From positions 992,001-1,056,000 of the forward strand of contig NZ_CP094984.1 in NCBI RefSeq assembly GCF_022869865.1: a stretch of DNA of 64,000 nt, read 5' to 3'. The notes beneath the pieces are model-generated. The model made no database searches, was not told the DNA's origin, and worked only from the letters and a program-made list of their open reading frames with translations. This document shows positions 38,578 through 47,732 of this stretch, one piece after another. Both the position numbers and the translations under genes were made by a program. Within the stretch, counting starts at the first letter, position 1; each line of letters begins with the position of its first letter. Origin of the DNA: Arthrobacter zhangbolii. Lineage in GTDB: Bacteria; Actinomycetota; Actinomycetes; Actinomycetales; Micrococcaceae.

Positions 38578-39999
38578 CTAGGCCTGCGGCGGCTTGGTCA
38601 TGGAGAGGACGTCCAGTGCCTTGTCCAGCTGCTCAACGGTCAGTTCGCCGCGCTCAAGGTAGCCGAGATCTTCCACGGCCTGGCGGATGGTCTTGCCTTC
38701 CTTGACCGAGTACTTGGCGATCTTTGCGGCGTTCTCGTAGCCGATGAACTTGTTCAGCGGGGTCACGATGGAGGGGGAGGCCTCGGCAAGGTAACGGGCG
38801 CGCTCAACGTTGGCTTCGATGCCGTCGATCATCTTGTCAGCCATCACACGCGAGGAGTTGGCCAGCAGGCGGATGGACTCAAGCAGGTTCGCGGCAATGA
38901 CCGGAATGCCCACGTTCAGCTCAAAGTAGCCGAAGGTGCCGGCCCAGGCCACGGCGGCGTCGTTGCCGACAACCTGTGCTGCGACCTGGAGGACAGCCTC
39001 GGAAATGACCGGATTGACCTTGCCCGGCATGATGGAGGAACCCGGCTGCAGGTCCGGAATGGCGATTTCGCCCAGGCCCGTGTTGGGGCCCGAACCCATC
39101 CAGCGCAGATCGTTGGCGATCTTGGAGAAGGAAACGGCGATGGTACGCAGCATGCCGGAGACCTCGACGAGCGCGTCCCGGTTGGCCTGTGCCTCGAAGT
39201 GGTCGCGGGCCTCGGTCAGCGGCAGGCCGGTGTCCTTGGCGAGCAGTTCAATCACTCGCTGCGGGAAGCCCGCGGGGGTGTTGATGCCGGTCCCGACGGC
39301 GGTGCCGCCCAGCGGTACTTCCGCCACGCGGGGCAGGGAAGCCTGGACGCGTTCAATGCCGTAACGGACCTGGGCCGCGTAGCCGCCGAACTCCTGGCCG
39401 AGGGTCACCGGGGTGGCGTCCATCAGGTGGGTGCGGCCGGACTTGACCACGTCCTTGAATTCCTCGGCCTTGCGCTCCAGCGACACGGCCAGGTGCTCAA
39501 GGGCCGGGATCAGGTTGTTGATAAGCGCCGAGGTGGCAGCAACGTGCACCGAGGTCGGGAACACATCGTTGGAGGACTGCGAGGCGTTCACATGGTCATT
39601 CGGGTGCACGGTGGTCTCGCTGCCGGCCTCTTTGAGTGCGCGGGTGGCGAGTTCGGCCAGGACCTCGTTGGTGTTCATGTTCGAGGACGTTCCGGAACCG
39701 GTCTGGAAGACATCGATGGGGAACTGGCCATTGTGGGTGCCGGCGGCGACGGCGTCGGCGGCCTTTTCGATGGCGCGGGCACGCTCGTCGTCGAGCACAC
39801 CCAGTTCAGCATTTGCAGTGGCAGCGGCCTTCTTGATCCGGGCCAGCGCTTCGATGTGCGAGGGTTCCAGCATGGTGCCGGAGATGGGGAAGTTCTCCAC
39901 CGCGCGCTGGGTCTGGGCGCGGTAGAGGGCGGAGGCCGGGACGCGGACCTCACCCATGGTGTCGTGTTCGATGCGGTAATCGGAGGTGTCAGAAGTCAT
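38578..39999 (-). CDS. fumC: Class II fumarate hydratase
   Basis: A 473-residue fumarase of the aspartase/fumarase superfamily (fumarate to L-malate, TCA cycle). Signature [15 protein letters not shown] near residue 326 contains the catalytic serine loop. [16 protein letters not shown] near 104 and [18 protein letters not shown] near 135 form the active site with those from other subunits. The ATG at 39999 is preferred: it follows TAGGCT by seven bases and matches the family N-terminus ([15 protein letters not shown]). Gene order DUF4245-CA-fumC, with glpX divergent, resembles the fum-glpX-DUF4245 locus of mycobacteria. Closed by a strong terminator. Confidence 0.96.
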   Translation of the reverse strand: MTSDTSDYRIEHDTMGEVRVPASALYRAQTQRAVENFPISGTMLEPSHIEALARIKKAAATANAELGVLDDERARAIEKAADAVAAGTHNGQFPIDVFQTGSGTSSNMNTNEVLAELATRALKEAGSETTVHPNDHVNASQSSNDVFPTSVHVAATSALINNLIPALEHLAVSLERKAEEFKDVVKSGRTHLMDATPVTLGQEFGGYAAQVRYGIERVQASLPRVAEVPLGGTAVGTGINTPAGFPQRVIELLAKDTGLPLTEARDHFEAQANRDALVEVSGMLRTIAVSFSKIANDLRWMGSGPNTGLGEIAIPDLQPGSSIMPGKVNPVISEAVLQVAAQVVGNDAAVAWAGTFGYFELNVGIPVIAANLLESIRLLANSSRVMADKMIDGIEANVERARYLAEASPSIVTPLNKFIGYENAAKIAKYSVKEGKTIRQAVEDLGYLERGELTVEQLDKALDVLSMTKPPQA

Positions 40000-40006
40000 G
40001 CCCCCA

Positions 40007-40012
40007 AGCCTA
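40007..40012 (-). promoter_or_regulatory. Leaderless-type -10 for fumC
   Basis: TAGGCT on the minus strand, seven bases before the ATG at 39999. The gap TGGGGGC could also act as a ribosome site on a slightly longer message. Confidence 0.45.
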
Positions 40013-40052
40013 ATCTGCCCGGGCGCTGCAGCTGAAACCACGGTACGCACTG

Positions 40053-40715
40053 CTACTTGGGCGCTGCCGAGCGCTGCACGGCAGGGTGCTCCAGGGCTCC
40101 GAAACCGGAGACCAGGTCTGCGCGTCCCTCGGCCAGCCGGTAGGACAGGCCGATGACGGCAACCCGGCCCTCATCCACCGCGTCGGAGATGGTGCGGGAG
40201 CTTTCCACCAGCAGCTCGGACGTCTGCTTGGTGTGCTCCACCACCATGTCGTTGACGTCGTGCAGGTCCTTGCGCTGGGCCGCCAGTACGGACGGCGTGA
40301 TGCGTTCCACGAGCGAGCGGACGTAGCCGCCGGGCATTTCGCCGGTTTCCACGGTGGCTTTGGCTGCGGTCACGGCGCCGCAGCTGTCATGTCCAAGGAC
40401 CACAATCAGCGGTACGCCCAGGGTTCCCACGCTGTATTCCAGGGATCCGAGGACGGCGTCATCAATGACCTGGCCCGCGGTGCGGACCACAAAGGCATCG
40501 CCAAGGCCAAGATCGAAAATGATTTCAGCAGCAAGGCGGGAGTCGGAACAGCCGAAGATGACCGCGAAAGGGTTTTGTTCATTGACCAGGGAACTTCGCC
40601 GCGGGGCGTCCTGGTTCGGGTGGTTGGCGGTACCTGCGACGAAGCGTTCGTTGCCTTCACGCAGCTTCTGCCAGGCCTGTGCGGGGGTAAATGTTCTTCC
40701 GGTTGCTGATTCCAC
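40053..40715 (-). CDS. Beta-class carbonic anhydrase
   Basis: About 220 residues. Zinc ligands appear in [14 protein letters not shown] near residue 52 (Cys, Asp, Arg) and [14 protein letters not shown] near 108 (His and Cys), the beta-CA pattern. It interconverts carbon dioxide and bicarbonate, supplying bicarbonate for carboxylations and pH balance. The frame extends to 40814, overlapping the upstream gene. The GTG at 40715 is favoured because TAACCT lies seven bases upstream (leaderless type) and the overlap disappears. Located between DUF4245 and fumC on the same strand, 53 bases before fumC. Confidence 0.93.
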   Translation of the reverse strand: MESATGRTFTPAQAWQKLREGNERFVAGTANHPNQDAPRRSSLVNEQNPFAVIFGCSDSRLAAEIIFDLGLGDAFVVRTAGQVIDDAVLGSLEYSVGTLGVPLIVVLGHDSCGAVTAAKATVETGEMPGGYVRSLVERITPSVLAAQRKDLHDVNDMVVEHTKQTSELLVESSRTISDAVDEGRVAVIGLSYRLAEGRADLVSGFGALEHPAVQRSAAPK

Positions 40716-40722
40716 GTTTTCG

Positions 40723-40728
40723 AGGTTA
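40723..40728 (-). promoter_or_regulatory. Leaderless-type -10 for carbonic anhydrase
   Basis: TAACCT on the minus strand, seven bases before the GTG at 40715. No Shine-Dalgarno is present, so this decides the start. Confidence 0.5.
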
Positions 40729-40767
40729 CTCCACCGGACCCGGCCGGCGGGGAAAGTGACGGCGGGG

Positions 40768-41376
40768 TCAGTTGCCGCGAAGCTCCCGGACCACGTGCTC
40801 GGCGAGGACATCAAACTCGCTCAGGTCAGCGGAACCGGACAGCACCACGGTCTGGCCTTCGACGTCGGCCACCATGGCTGCCTCACCGTTCTTTGAGTCC
40901 CGCAGTTCCCAGGTCACGCCGCCGGCCGGGCGCTCACCGGCCACAGTTGAATCGCCGGTGCTCTGGTAGAGCCAGGTGGGGTTGGCGGCGTCCGTCTGGA
41001 CCAGTTTGATGAACTCGGTCGAGGGAGTGAGATATCCCACCTCCCAGGTGGCTACGCCGTCATTGCTTCCGGTGTTCCAGCGTGCATAGTTCGCTGTCCA
41101 GCCTTCGGGCAGCTCCGGAGCCAGCGGGCTGTAACCGGCATCGCCGGCGGCCTGGTTGGCAACAGCTGCCACATCAACGTCCCGCGCCTGCATTTTGGGG
41201 GCGGGGTTCATCAGCACCGGAACCAGGCACAGCGCCAGTGTGAGCCCGGTGGCGATCAGCATCCCCATGACCGTGGCGTTGGCACGTTTGGCCTGTTTGC
41301 CGGTCAGGACCGGAGTCACTGTTTCCGGTTCGGAAGTGTTGATCTGCTGCTTTGGATCCGGTTGCGTTTCACTCAC
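40768..41376 (-). CDS. DUF4245 domain-containing membrane protein
   Basis: About 202 residues. A disordered N-terminus of roughly 35 residues is followed by one membrane helix (MGMLIATGLTLALCLVPVLM). An extracytoplasmic domain (about 60-202) then contains PELPEGWTANYARWN and GYLTPSTEFIKLVQT, characteristic of DUF4245. Function unknown. Start: the GTG at 41376 lies just after GGAGGGG and close behind a TATAAG hexamer (complement of 41390-41395), so the leader would be very short. The frame is open to 41466, so the start is only moderately certain. Divergent from glpX, as in mycobacteria (Rv1099c-Rv1100). Confidence 0.83.
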   Translation of the reverse strand: MSETQPDPKQQINTSEPETVTPVLTGKQAKRANATVMGMLIATGLTLALCLVPVLMNPAPKMQARDVDVAAVANQAAGDAGYSPLAPELPEGWTANYARWNTGSNDGVATWEVGYLTPSTEFIKLVQTDAANPTWLYQSTGDSTVAGERPAGGVTWELRDSKNGEAAMVADVEGQTVVLSGSADLSEFDVLAEHVVRELRGN

Positions 41377-41389
41377 CCCTCCATGATCG

Positions 41390-41395
41390 CTTATA
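41390..41395 (-). promoter_or_regulatory. Candidate -10 for the DUF4245 gene
   Basis: TATAAG on the minus strand, 13 bases before the proposed GTG at 41376. It matches consensus at five of six positions; no clear -35. Confidence 0.4.
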
Positions 41396-41526
41396 CGGGT
41401 AAGAAGTCCTACTTCGCACCCGTTCGCCGTGCTCCGGTCCGTGCCCGGGGTGGTGGCTTTGAACACGCAGACTATGATCGGACAAACGCCTTCTGCTCCT
41501 TAGCCGGTGTCCGCAGACGGTTTACA

Positions 41527-41538
41527 TCGAAATTTCGA
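41527..41538. promoter_or_regulatory. Perfect 12-bp palindrome before glpX
   Basis: TCGAAATTTCGA, AT-rich in GC-rich surroundings, directly upstream of the glpX start. A possible operator. A TATGAT hexamer that could be the glpX -10 lies at 41471-41476. Confidence 0.35.
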
Positions 41539-41552
41539 AGATGAGGTTTGAC

Positions 41553-42581
41553 GTGTCCAAAGGTGCCCAGTACTCAACTCTTTCCCCCGCATTGGCTGTC
41601 GGGGACTCCGAGCCGGACCGGAACCTGGCCCTCGAGCTGGTCCGTGTCACCGAGGCCGCGGCCATTGCCGGCGGCCACTGGGTGGGTTTCGGTGACAAGA
41701 ACGCAGCCGACGGCGCTGCCGTCGACGCCATGCGCTCCCTGATCTCCACCGTCCACTTCAACGGCGTCGTAGTCATCGGTGAAGGCGAGAAGGACGAAGC
41801 CCCCATGCTGTACAACGGTGAGCACGTGGGTGACGGCACCGGCGCCCTGTGCGACGTGGCGGTGGACCCGATTGACGGCACCCGCCTCACCGCCCTGGGC
41901 ATCAACAACGCCCTGGCAGTGCTTGCCGTGGCCGAACGCGGCACCATGTTCGACCCGTCTGCAGTCTTCTACATGGAAAAGCTGGTCACCGGGCCCGAGG
42001 CAGCCGACATGGTTGACCTGCGCCTGCCGGTCAAGCAGAACCTGCACCTGATCGCCAAGGCCAAGGGCAAGAAGATCAACCAGCTCAACGTGATGATCCT
42101 GGAACGCGACCGGCACAAGCCCCTGGTGCAGGAAATCCGCGACGCCGGTGCCCGCACCCGGATGCTGATGGACGGCGACGTTGCCGGCGGCATTGCGGCC
42201 GCACGCGAAGGTACCGACGTTGATGCGCTGATGGGCATCGGCGGCACCCCCGAAGGCATCATTACCGCCTGCGCCATCAAGACGCTGGGCGGTGTCATCC
42301 AGGGCCGCCTGTGGCCCACCTCCGATGATGAGAAGCAGAAGGCGATCGACGCCGGACACGACCTTGACCGTGTGATGACCACCAATGACCTGGTCACCAG
42401 CGACAACTGCTACTTCGCGGCCACCGGCATCACCGACGGTGACCTGCTGCGCGGCGTGCGCTACAAGAAGGACCGCGTGCTCACCCAGTCCATCGTGATG
42501 CGCTCCAAGTCCGGCACCATCCGCGTGGTGGACGGCGAACACCAGGCGCACAAATGGGAGTCCTACGCCCGCTCCAACTAA
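41553..42581 (+). CDS. glpX: Class II fructose-1,6-bisphosphatase
   Basis: About 342 residues of the GlpX family, the only gluconeogenic FBPase type in most actinobacteria. Metal and phosphate sites are GGHWVGFGDKNAADGAAVDAM near residue 40, VVIGEGEKDEAPML near 72, DVAVDPIDGT near 97, and GIGGTPEGIITA near 228. I prefer the GTG at 41553, which has GATGAGG six bases upstream; the ATG at 41541 is an alternative giving four more residues. Divergent from DUF4245, with fumC two genes further. A very strong terminator follows. Confidence 0.95.
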   Translation: MSKGAQYSTLSPALAVGDSEPDRNLALELVRVTEAAAIAGGHWVGFGDKNAADGAAVDAMRSLISTVHFNGVVVIGEGEKDEAPMLYNGEHVGDGTGALCDVAVDPIDGTRLTALGINNALAVLAVAERGTMFDPSAVFYMEKLVTGPEAADMVDLRLPVKQNLHLIAKAKGKKINQLNVMILERDRHKPLVQEIRDAGARTRMLMDGDVAGGIAAAREGTDVDALMGIGGTPEGIITACAIKTLGGVIQGRLWPTSDDEKQKAIDAGHDLDRVMTTNDLVTSDNCYFAATGITDGDLLRGVRYKKDRVLTQSIVMRSKSGTIRVVDGEHQAHKWESYARSN

Positions 42582-42594
42582 TCCACGCGGGCTC

Positions 42595-42641
42595 AAACAG
42601 CAGGCGGCCGGGGGAATTCCCCGGCCGCCTGCTGTTTTTTT
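42595..42641. terminator. Strong terminator of glpX
   Basis: 19-bp arms (42595-42613 and 42619-42637), loop GAATT, and seven T residues (42635-42641). The T-run provides the stop codon of the convergent gene on the minus strand. Confidence 0.93.
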
Positions 42642-43491
42642 AGGCTGTTCGTTGCTGCGCCCCGGAATCCCGGGCGCCCCGCCGGACGCGCAGCAGGACC
42701 GTCGCCAGCACCACAACGGCGGCGGCAGCGATGGCGGCCACCGCCGTCGACGTCGATTCAAGCCCGCCGTTAAGCCGGGAGACGGCGATCCAGGCCAAAC
42801 CCCAGGCCAGGGAGGCCGCGGGGGCAAGGCGGCCATGGCCTGCGGCAGCCAGCGCCACTCCAATGCCGGCCGCCACGGCCAGGACACCCCAGGCCCAGAT
42901 CTCGGGCGCTATCCCGAATCCCCGGAATCCTTCCGAGGTAAGGGCGGAGGCGGTATTGGCTGCCGTGGCCACGCACACCCAGCCGAGGTAGAGGCCCAGC
43001 GTGCCGTCAACGGCAATCCACTCCGGCCAGCTGCGGCCGGCGCGTGTGGTGACATACCGGCGGAAGCAGACCGCCAGGACAACCAGCAGCAAAACAATCA
43101 CCACCACGCTCAGGATTACCGCACCGGCCTGCACTGTGAGGATCCACGCGGCATTGAGCAGAAGGGACGCCGCCACCAGCCAGCCGAGCGAACGCTGGCG
43201 GTCTGAGCTGCGCTGGGAAGGGAACCACTGGTAGAGCGTGTAGAGGCCCAGGCCGGTGTAGATGACGGACCAGATGGAGAATGCGGGGCTGGCCGGGGCC
43301 AGATAGGTGGCGTCGGCGCTGAGGGCACCGCCGGCTGCCTCCGCGATGGGTGTGCCTCCGAACACGCCCACTCCGATCATGGAACCCACGATGCAGACCA
43401 GGAAGCAGACCGTCACCGTGATTTGGCGGGCGAGGTCCGGTCCACGGTAACCGGTTCGCGCTGTACGGGGGCTGGAAGCTTCAGTACTCAT
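42640..43491 (-). CDS. TspO/MBR-like (tryptophan-rich sensory) membrane protein
   Basis: About 283 residues, eight or nine hydrophobic helices. The middle region AFSIWSVIYTGLGLYTLYQW is the PxxxFxxxWxxxY-type motif of the TspO family, and GWVCVATAANTASALTSEGF follows. The protein is longer than classical five-helix TspO (about 160 residues), as in several high-GC homologues. Proposed roles are tetrapyrrole or stress sensing; nothing nearby (no haem genes) tests that. The ATG at 43491 (MSTEASSP) is chosen; the frame opens at 43596. Divergent from the femX-like gene across 98 bases. Its stop uses the T-run of the glpX terminator. Confidence 0.75.
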   Translation of the reverse strand: MSTEASSPRTARTGYRGPDLARQITVTVCFLVCIVGSMIGVGVFGGTPIAEAAGGALSADATYLAPASPAFSIWSVIYTGLGLYTLYQWFPSQRSSDRQRSLGWLVAASLLLNAAWILTVQAGAVILSVVVIVLLLVVLAVCFRRYVTTRAGRSWPEWIAVDGTLGLYLGWVCVATAANTASALTSEGFRGFGIAPEIWAWGVLAVAAGIGVALAAAGHGRLAPAASLAWGLAWIAVSRLNGGLESTSTAVAAIAAAAVVVLATVLLRVRRGARDSGAQQRTA

Positions 43492-43576
43492 AGTCGACCG
43501 TAACAAAGCCGGCCTGCAGAGCGCAGTCCCCTGGAAGGTGCCGGATACCGTTTCGGAGCCCTGCGGCACGGCGAAG

Positions 43577-43582
43577 TAGGCT
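43577..43582 (+). promoter_or_regulatory. Leaderless-type -10 for the femX-like gene
   Basis: TAGGCT, seven bases (GGAAGGC), ATG at 43590. The gap also resembles a ribosome site, so either leaderless or very short leader. Confidence 0.4.
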
Positions 43583-43589
43583 GGAAGGC

Positions 43590-44618
43590 ATGACACTGCG
43601 CGTTACCCCCTGCTCCGATGCCGCTTCCTGGAATGAAACCGTCAACCGCTTCAGCGGACACCCCCAGCAGTTGTGGGGCTGGGGAAAAACCAAAGCCCAG
43701 CATGGCTGGCGCGTTGACCGGGTCCTCGTCACAGATGAAGCGGGGACTGTGCTGGGCAGCGCGCAGGTGCTGCTTCGCGCCCTGCCCTTCCCTTTCCGGG
43801 CCCTGGCCTACATCCCGCGCGGCCCGCAGGGACTGCCGGGACGGGAACTGGACGTCCTGGACGCGGTGGGCGGGTACGTAAAGAACACCCATCACGCCGT
43901 CGCGCTGTCCATCGAACCCGACTGGGACGCTGAAGGGCCGCTGGCCGCCGGCCTGCCGGGCCTGGGCTACCGCAGCAGCGATAACACCATCCTTATTGGC
44001 CGGACCCTGATCCTGGACCTCCGGCGGAGCCTGGACGAGCTCTCCGGGGACATGAGCAAAAAGCACCGGCAGTACATCCGCAAGTCCGGACGCGAGGACC
44101 TGGACTACCGGAGGGTAACCCGCGAGGAGATTGCCAAGTGCCTGGCCGTCTACAAGCTCACCGCCCAGCGGGCGAATTTCGGGATCCACGAAGATTCCTA
44201 CTACCTGGACATCTTCGACAACCTGGGCGAAGATTCCCCGGTTTATGCCGCGTTCAAGGGCGAGGACGTCGTGGCCTTCCTCTGGCTGTCCACCAGCGGC
44301 TACACCTCCTTTGAGCTCTACGGCGGCATGACCGAGGAAGGGGAGCGGCTTCGGGCAAACTACGCCCTGAAATGGCACGCCATTTCCGACATGAAGGAAC
44401 GCGGCATCACCCGTTATGACTTCAACGGCCTGCTCAATGACGGAGTGTCCAAGTTCAAGATGGGGTGGGCCAAGCACGAGGACCAGCTGGCAGGCACCTG
44501 GGACAAGCCGTTGTCACCGCTCTATCCCCTCTTTTCCTCCGCGCTTCCGCTGGCCAAGTCAGGGATGCGCAAGGCACGCACGCTCCTCGCAGGCCTAAAG
44601 GGGCGCCTCGGGCGCTAG
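43590..44618 (+). CDS. FemX-like peptidoglycan interpeptide bridge aminoacyltransferase
   Basis: A 342-residue double-GNAT protein of the FemABX family. The N-terminal motif WNETVNRFSGHPQQLWGWGKTKAQHGWRV is typical, LSGDMSKKHRQYIRKSGRE near 152 marks the second domain start, and the C-terminal GVSKFKMGWAKHEDQLAGTWDKPL matches FemX. Such enzymes transfer an aminoacyl group from aminoacyl-tRNA to the stem peptide of lipid II. Arthrobacter-type walls contain short interpeptide bridges, which fits, but the amino acid added cannot be read. Single gene, not in an obvious operon. Confidence 0.87.
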   Translation: MTLRVTPCSDAASWNETVNRFSGHPQQLWGWGKTKAQHGWRVDRVLVTDEAGTVLGSAQVLLRALPFPFRALAYIPRGPQGLPGRELDVLDAVGGYVKNTHHAVALSIEPDWDAEGPLAAGLPGLGYRSSDNTILIGRTLILDLRRSLDELSGDMSKKHRQYIRKSGREDLDYRRVTREEIAKCLAVYKLTAQRANFGIHEDSYYLDIFDNLGEDSPVYAAFKGEDVVAFLWLSTSGYTSFELYGGMTEEGERLRANYALKWHAISDMKERGITRYDFNGLLNDGVSKFKMGWAKHEDQLAGTWDKPLSPLYPLFSSALPLAKSGMRKARTLLAGLKGRLGR

Positions 44619-44696
44619 CCATCGCCGTGCGGCGGCGGCTCCGTTCCCCGGGAACCGAACCACAGCCGCACGGCATCCGACGGCGGGGGAGTCCGC

Positions 44697-46010
44697 TTAG
44701 ACCGACACGTCCAGCGTCGGCTCGCCACTGTCCTGGCCGACCACTGACCCCACCGTGACGGCGAACGCCAGCGCGCCGTCGTCGTGCTGGGCGGAGTCCG
44801 TGGCGAGAGCAGCGGTCACGGGCGCATCCGCGGCCGGCAGGAACGCGCTCTGGCCCGCCTCGAGGACCAGGCTCCCCGCGGGGGAGGAGAGCAGCATGCT
44901 GCCGCGCACCACAATCAGGACCGCGGGCCCGTTCTGCGCCACCGGTACGGGGGCCGCATCCGAGTCCGGACCGGACGCCAGCTGCAGCCGCTGCAGCTGG
45001 AATTCCTCGAACGGCGGGCGGTAGAGTTCCTGCCCGGCACCGGTGCGCTCCGCAGCAACGGAGGGAATGCCCACGGGATGGAAATCCACGGTTTTCAGCA
45101 GCTCGGGGACGTCTACGTGCTTGGAGGTCAGCCCTCCGCGCAGCACGTTGTCCGAGGACGCCATGACTTCCACACCCAGCCCGCTCAGATAGGCGTGCAC
45201 ATTGCCGGCAGGCAGATACACGGCGTCGCCGGGCTCCAGCGATACGCGGTTGAGCAATAGCGAGATCAGAACCCCGGGGTCGCCGGGATGGAAGCCGTGC
45301 AGTTCTGCCACGGTGGCCAGTTCCCGGGCGTAGGCGCCGTCATCGGCGGTCACCGCTGCTGCCGCCGCTGCCAGCTCCACGGCAGTGTGCACCTCGTCGC
45401 CGTCGGCAATCAAAGTGCTGAACACCGAGCGCAGCCGCTCCGGGGCCGGATGGCCGGAGGATAGCTCGGCAACGATCCATTCCAGCAGGTCCGGAACCTG
45501 ACGTCCGGCACCGTCGATCGCCCGGTTGACGGTGCGGAAAAGCTCCGCTGCCTCGTCCGGGTCCCGGAAGCCGCACAGCGCCTCGAAGGGCGTCAGAGCG
45601 AAAATCATTTCGGGTTTGTGGTTGCGGTCCTTGTAGTTGCGTTCCCGGGCGCCACGGTCCACGCCGGCGGCCTCCTCGGCGGCATAACCGGCAGCGGCCT
45701 GGTCCGGAGTGGGATGGACCTGCAGGGACAACGGGGAGCCGGCAGCCAGGATCTTGGCCAGGAAAGGCAGTTCGCCGCCGAAGCGTGCGGCGATGTCCGG
45801 GCCCAGCGTGGGGCCGGGATCCGCAGAGATCAGCTCATCAAGGGTTTGCGCGCCCTCGGCGGCAGGTACCAGAACGGACGGTGCGCCGGAGTGGGCGCCG
45901 ATCCACATCTCTGCCTCAGGCTCACCGGACGGCTCCCGGCCGAAAAGCCCGGCCATCGCGGTGGTGGATCCCCATGCGTAGGGTCGAATGGTATTCCGGA
46001 GCAGGTACAT
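44697..46010 (-). CDS. manA: Class I mannose-6-phosphate isomerase
   Basis: A 437-residue cupin enzyme interconverting mannose-6-phosphate and fructose-6-phosphate, feeding GDP-mannose for surface glycans. The zinc-site region is SLQVHPTPDQA near residue 94, then NHKPEMIFALTPFEALCGFR near 130 and AVYLPAGNVHAYLSGLGVEVMASSDNVLRGGL near 260. ATG at 46010, GAAAGAG upstream. It is the last gene of the minus-strand purK-purE-LCP-manA group, 48 bases after the LCP stop. In many actinobacteria manA sits instead near whiB2 and ahcY; here it does not. Confidence 0.93.
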   Translation of the reverse strand: MYLLRNTIRPYAWGSTTAMAGLFGREPSGEPEAEMWIGAHSGAPSVLVPAAEGAQTLDELISADPGPTLGPDIAARFGGELPFLAKILAAGSPLSLQVHPTPDQAAAGYAAEEAAGVDRGARERNYKDRNHKPEMIFALTPFEALCGFRDPDEAAELFRTVNRAIDGAGRQVPDLLEWIVAELSSGHPAPERLRSVFSTLIADGDEVHTAVELAAAAAAVTADDGAYARELATVAELHGFHPGDPGVLISLLLNRVSLEPGDAVYLPAGNVHAYLSGLGVEVMASSDNVLRGGLTSKHVDVPELLKTVDFHPVGIPSVAAERTGAGQELYRPPFEEFQLQRLQLASGPDSDAAPVPVAQNGPAVLIVVRGSMLLSSPAGSLVLEAGQSAFLPAADAPVTAALATDSAQHDDGALAFAVTVGSVVGQDSGEPTLDVSV

Positions 46011-46058
46011 GGGTCTCTTTCGGCTGCTGGTTGGAATGGGATGCTCGCAGGGTGCGGG

Positions 46059-47723
46059 TTACCCCGGGCTGCACTCGCCGTTGTTGTTCAGGAGTGCACC
46101 CAGGGTTGCGTCGTCCTGGATTTCCGCCAGGTACTGGAGGTATTCGACGGTGATCGCCGGCTCTTCGGCCTGCGGGGGTTCCACAATGGCTGTGCCGTCA
46201 GCGGCCTCGCCGTCTGTTCCCCCGGTGTCCGCGCCGGAGTCAATCCCCGCATCGGAGCCGTCCTGCGGTGCGGCTTCCTGCGGTGCGGCCTCCTGCGGTG
46301 CGGCCTCCCCGGCGGGAGGAGCCGGTTCTTCGGCGGGTACGGCAGGCTGATTGGAGGCGGCCAGCTTTTCCTGGACCCGGGCGTGGATCAGGTTGAAGTC
46401 CGGATACGTAACAAAATTGTCCGCCGCGCTTCCGAAGTCCGGGGGACCGATGGTCATCCGCTCCATGGTCCGGTTCTTCGCCTTGAGCGCCAGGTCAACG
46501 AAGCTGCCGAGCTGGTCCTGCGGGAGGTCGGTCCTGACGATCTGCTCGCCCGCCGAGGCAATGGCCTGGAACCGGGTCAGCAGCGTGGCAGGGTCCATCT
46601 GCGCCACCATGGCCTGCTGGACGCACTGCTGCCGCGAGATGCGGTGGTAATCGGTGACGAATTCGCGTGAACGGGCGTACCAGAGTGCGTGGTAGCCGTC
46701 CATGGTCTGCGTGCCCGGCGGGATCCAGCCGTCCGGCGGGTAGTGCCGGTTGGTGCCCGGGATTTCCCCGGCGGTGATGGGTACCCAGCCTCCGGCGTTG
46801 ATGGTGATGCCGCCCATTGCATCAATGAGCGTGGAGAAACCATCCATGTCCACGATGACGTAGCCCTGGACATCAAGTCCCAGGATGCCGCTGACGGCGT
46901 CCATCATGGCTTCTGCACCCGGGTCGGCGGAGCCCGGGTAGAGATCCGCGTAGTTCTCGGTCACGGTCTGGTACAGGCTGTTGATGATGCATTCGTCGCC
47001 GCAGTTGTACCCGTCCGGGTAAATTTCGTGCAGCGGGGAGTCGGTCGGGAACAGGGCGTTCTGGAAGTTGCGGGGAATGCTGAAGGTGACAGGCTGGCCG
47101 GTTTTGGCATCAACGCTGATCATGGAGATACTGTCCGGCCGGAGTCCGGTGCGGTCCTCGCCGGCGTCCCCGCCCATGAGCAGGAAGTTGTAGCGTCCGT
47201 CAACGGGATCAAGGGACGGACCGGAGGCGAAAATCGATCCGAAGGTCTGTCGGCTGACGTTGAGCAGGTATGCGCCGTAGGCGAGGCTGCCGCTGGTCAG
47301 GACCATCAGGGCTACGAGGGCTGCGGCAACCATGGGGCGTGCACCACGCTGCAGCAGGGGAGGGCGGATGATGCGCAGCGTGTTGAGGAACAGCAGTGCC
47401 CAGCCCACCGCCAGGAGGGCCAGGACCATCATGATCAGGAAGGACGCCCAGCCGTGGGTGAGGACGTCGATGACCAGTGCCCGGTTGACCAGGGCGACAA
47501 TGACCGCCGCGATGACCAGCGCCCAGACAGTGAAGGTCACCCGGAGGGCACGCCGGCCGAGCCTCCGGTTACCGGCCACCACCTGCGCGGCACCGGGAAG
47601 CACCAGGGTCAGGAGCAAAAGGATGAAGGCCCGCTTGGTGCGTACGGCGGGGGGTGCGGACTGGGGGTAACGGACAGGGTCGGTGTAGGTGCCCGCACCG
47701 GGTGCCGCAGAATGCTCGTTCAC
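46059..47723 (-). CDS. LCP (LytR-CpsA-Psr) family glycan ligase
   Basis: A 554-residue membrane protein. The cytoplasmic N-terminus is followed by four membrane helices (about 30-155), then a periplasmic LCP catalytic domain: NFLLMGGDAGEDRTGLRPDSISMIS near residue 185 with the conserved Asp/Arg residues that bind polyprenyl pyrophosphate, and DGYHALWYARSREFVTDYHRISRQQ near 350. LCP enzymes attach wall teichoic acids, arabinogalactan-like polymers or capsule to peptidoglycan. A Pro/Glu/Ala-rich linker with exact repeats (APQEA) and a C-terminal helical segment follow. Nine bases separate it from purE, so it is in the purK-purE transcription unit. Wall polymer identity is not determinable. Confidence 0.9.
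   Translation of the reverse strand: MNEHSAAPGAGTYTDPVRYPQSAPPAVRTKRAFILLLLTLVLPGAAQVVAGNRRLGRRALRVTFTVWALVIAAVIVALVNRALVIDVLTHGWASFLIMMVLALLAVGWALLFLNTLRIIRPPLLQRGARPMVAAALVALMVLTSGSLAYGAYLLNVSRQTFGSIFASGPSLDPVDGRYNFLLMGGDAGEDRTGLRPDSISMISVDAKTGQPVTFSIPRNFQNALFPTDSPLHEIYPDGYNCGDECIINSLYQTVTENYADLYPGSADPGAEAMMDAVSGILGLDVQGYVIVDMDGFSTLIDAMGGITINAGGWVPITAGEIPGTNRHYPPDGWIPPGTQTMDGYHALWYARSREFVTDYHRISRQQCVQQAMVAQMDPATLLTRFQAIASAGEQIVRTDLPQDQLGSFVDLALKAKNRTMERMTIGPPDFGSAADNFVTYPDFNLIHARVQEKLAASNQPAVPAEEPAPPAGEAAPQEAAPQEAAPQDGSDAGIDSGADTGGTDGEAADGTAIVEPPQAEEPAITVEYLQYLAEIQDDATLGALLNNNGECSPG
46261..46305 (-). repeat. Three 15-bp tandem repeats in the LCP gene
   Basis: TCCTGCGGTGCGGCY units at 46261-46275, 46276-46290 and 46291-46305, encoding repeated AAPQE in the extracytoplasmic linker. 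Confidence 0.85.
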
Positions 47724-47732
47724 TGCCGGCGC

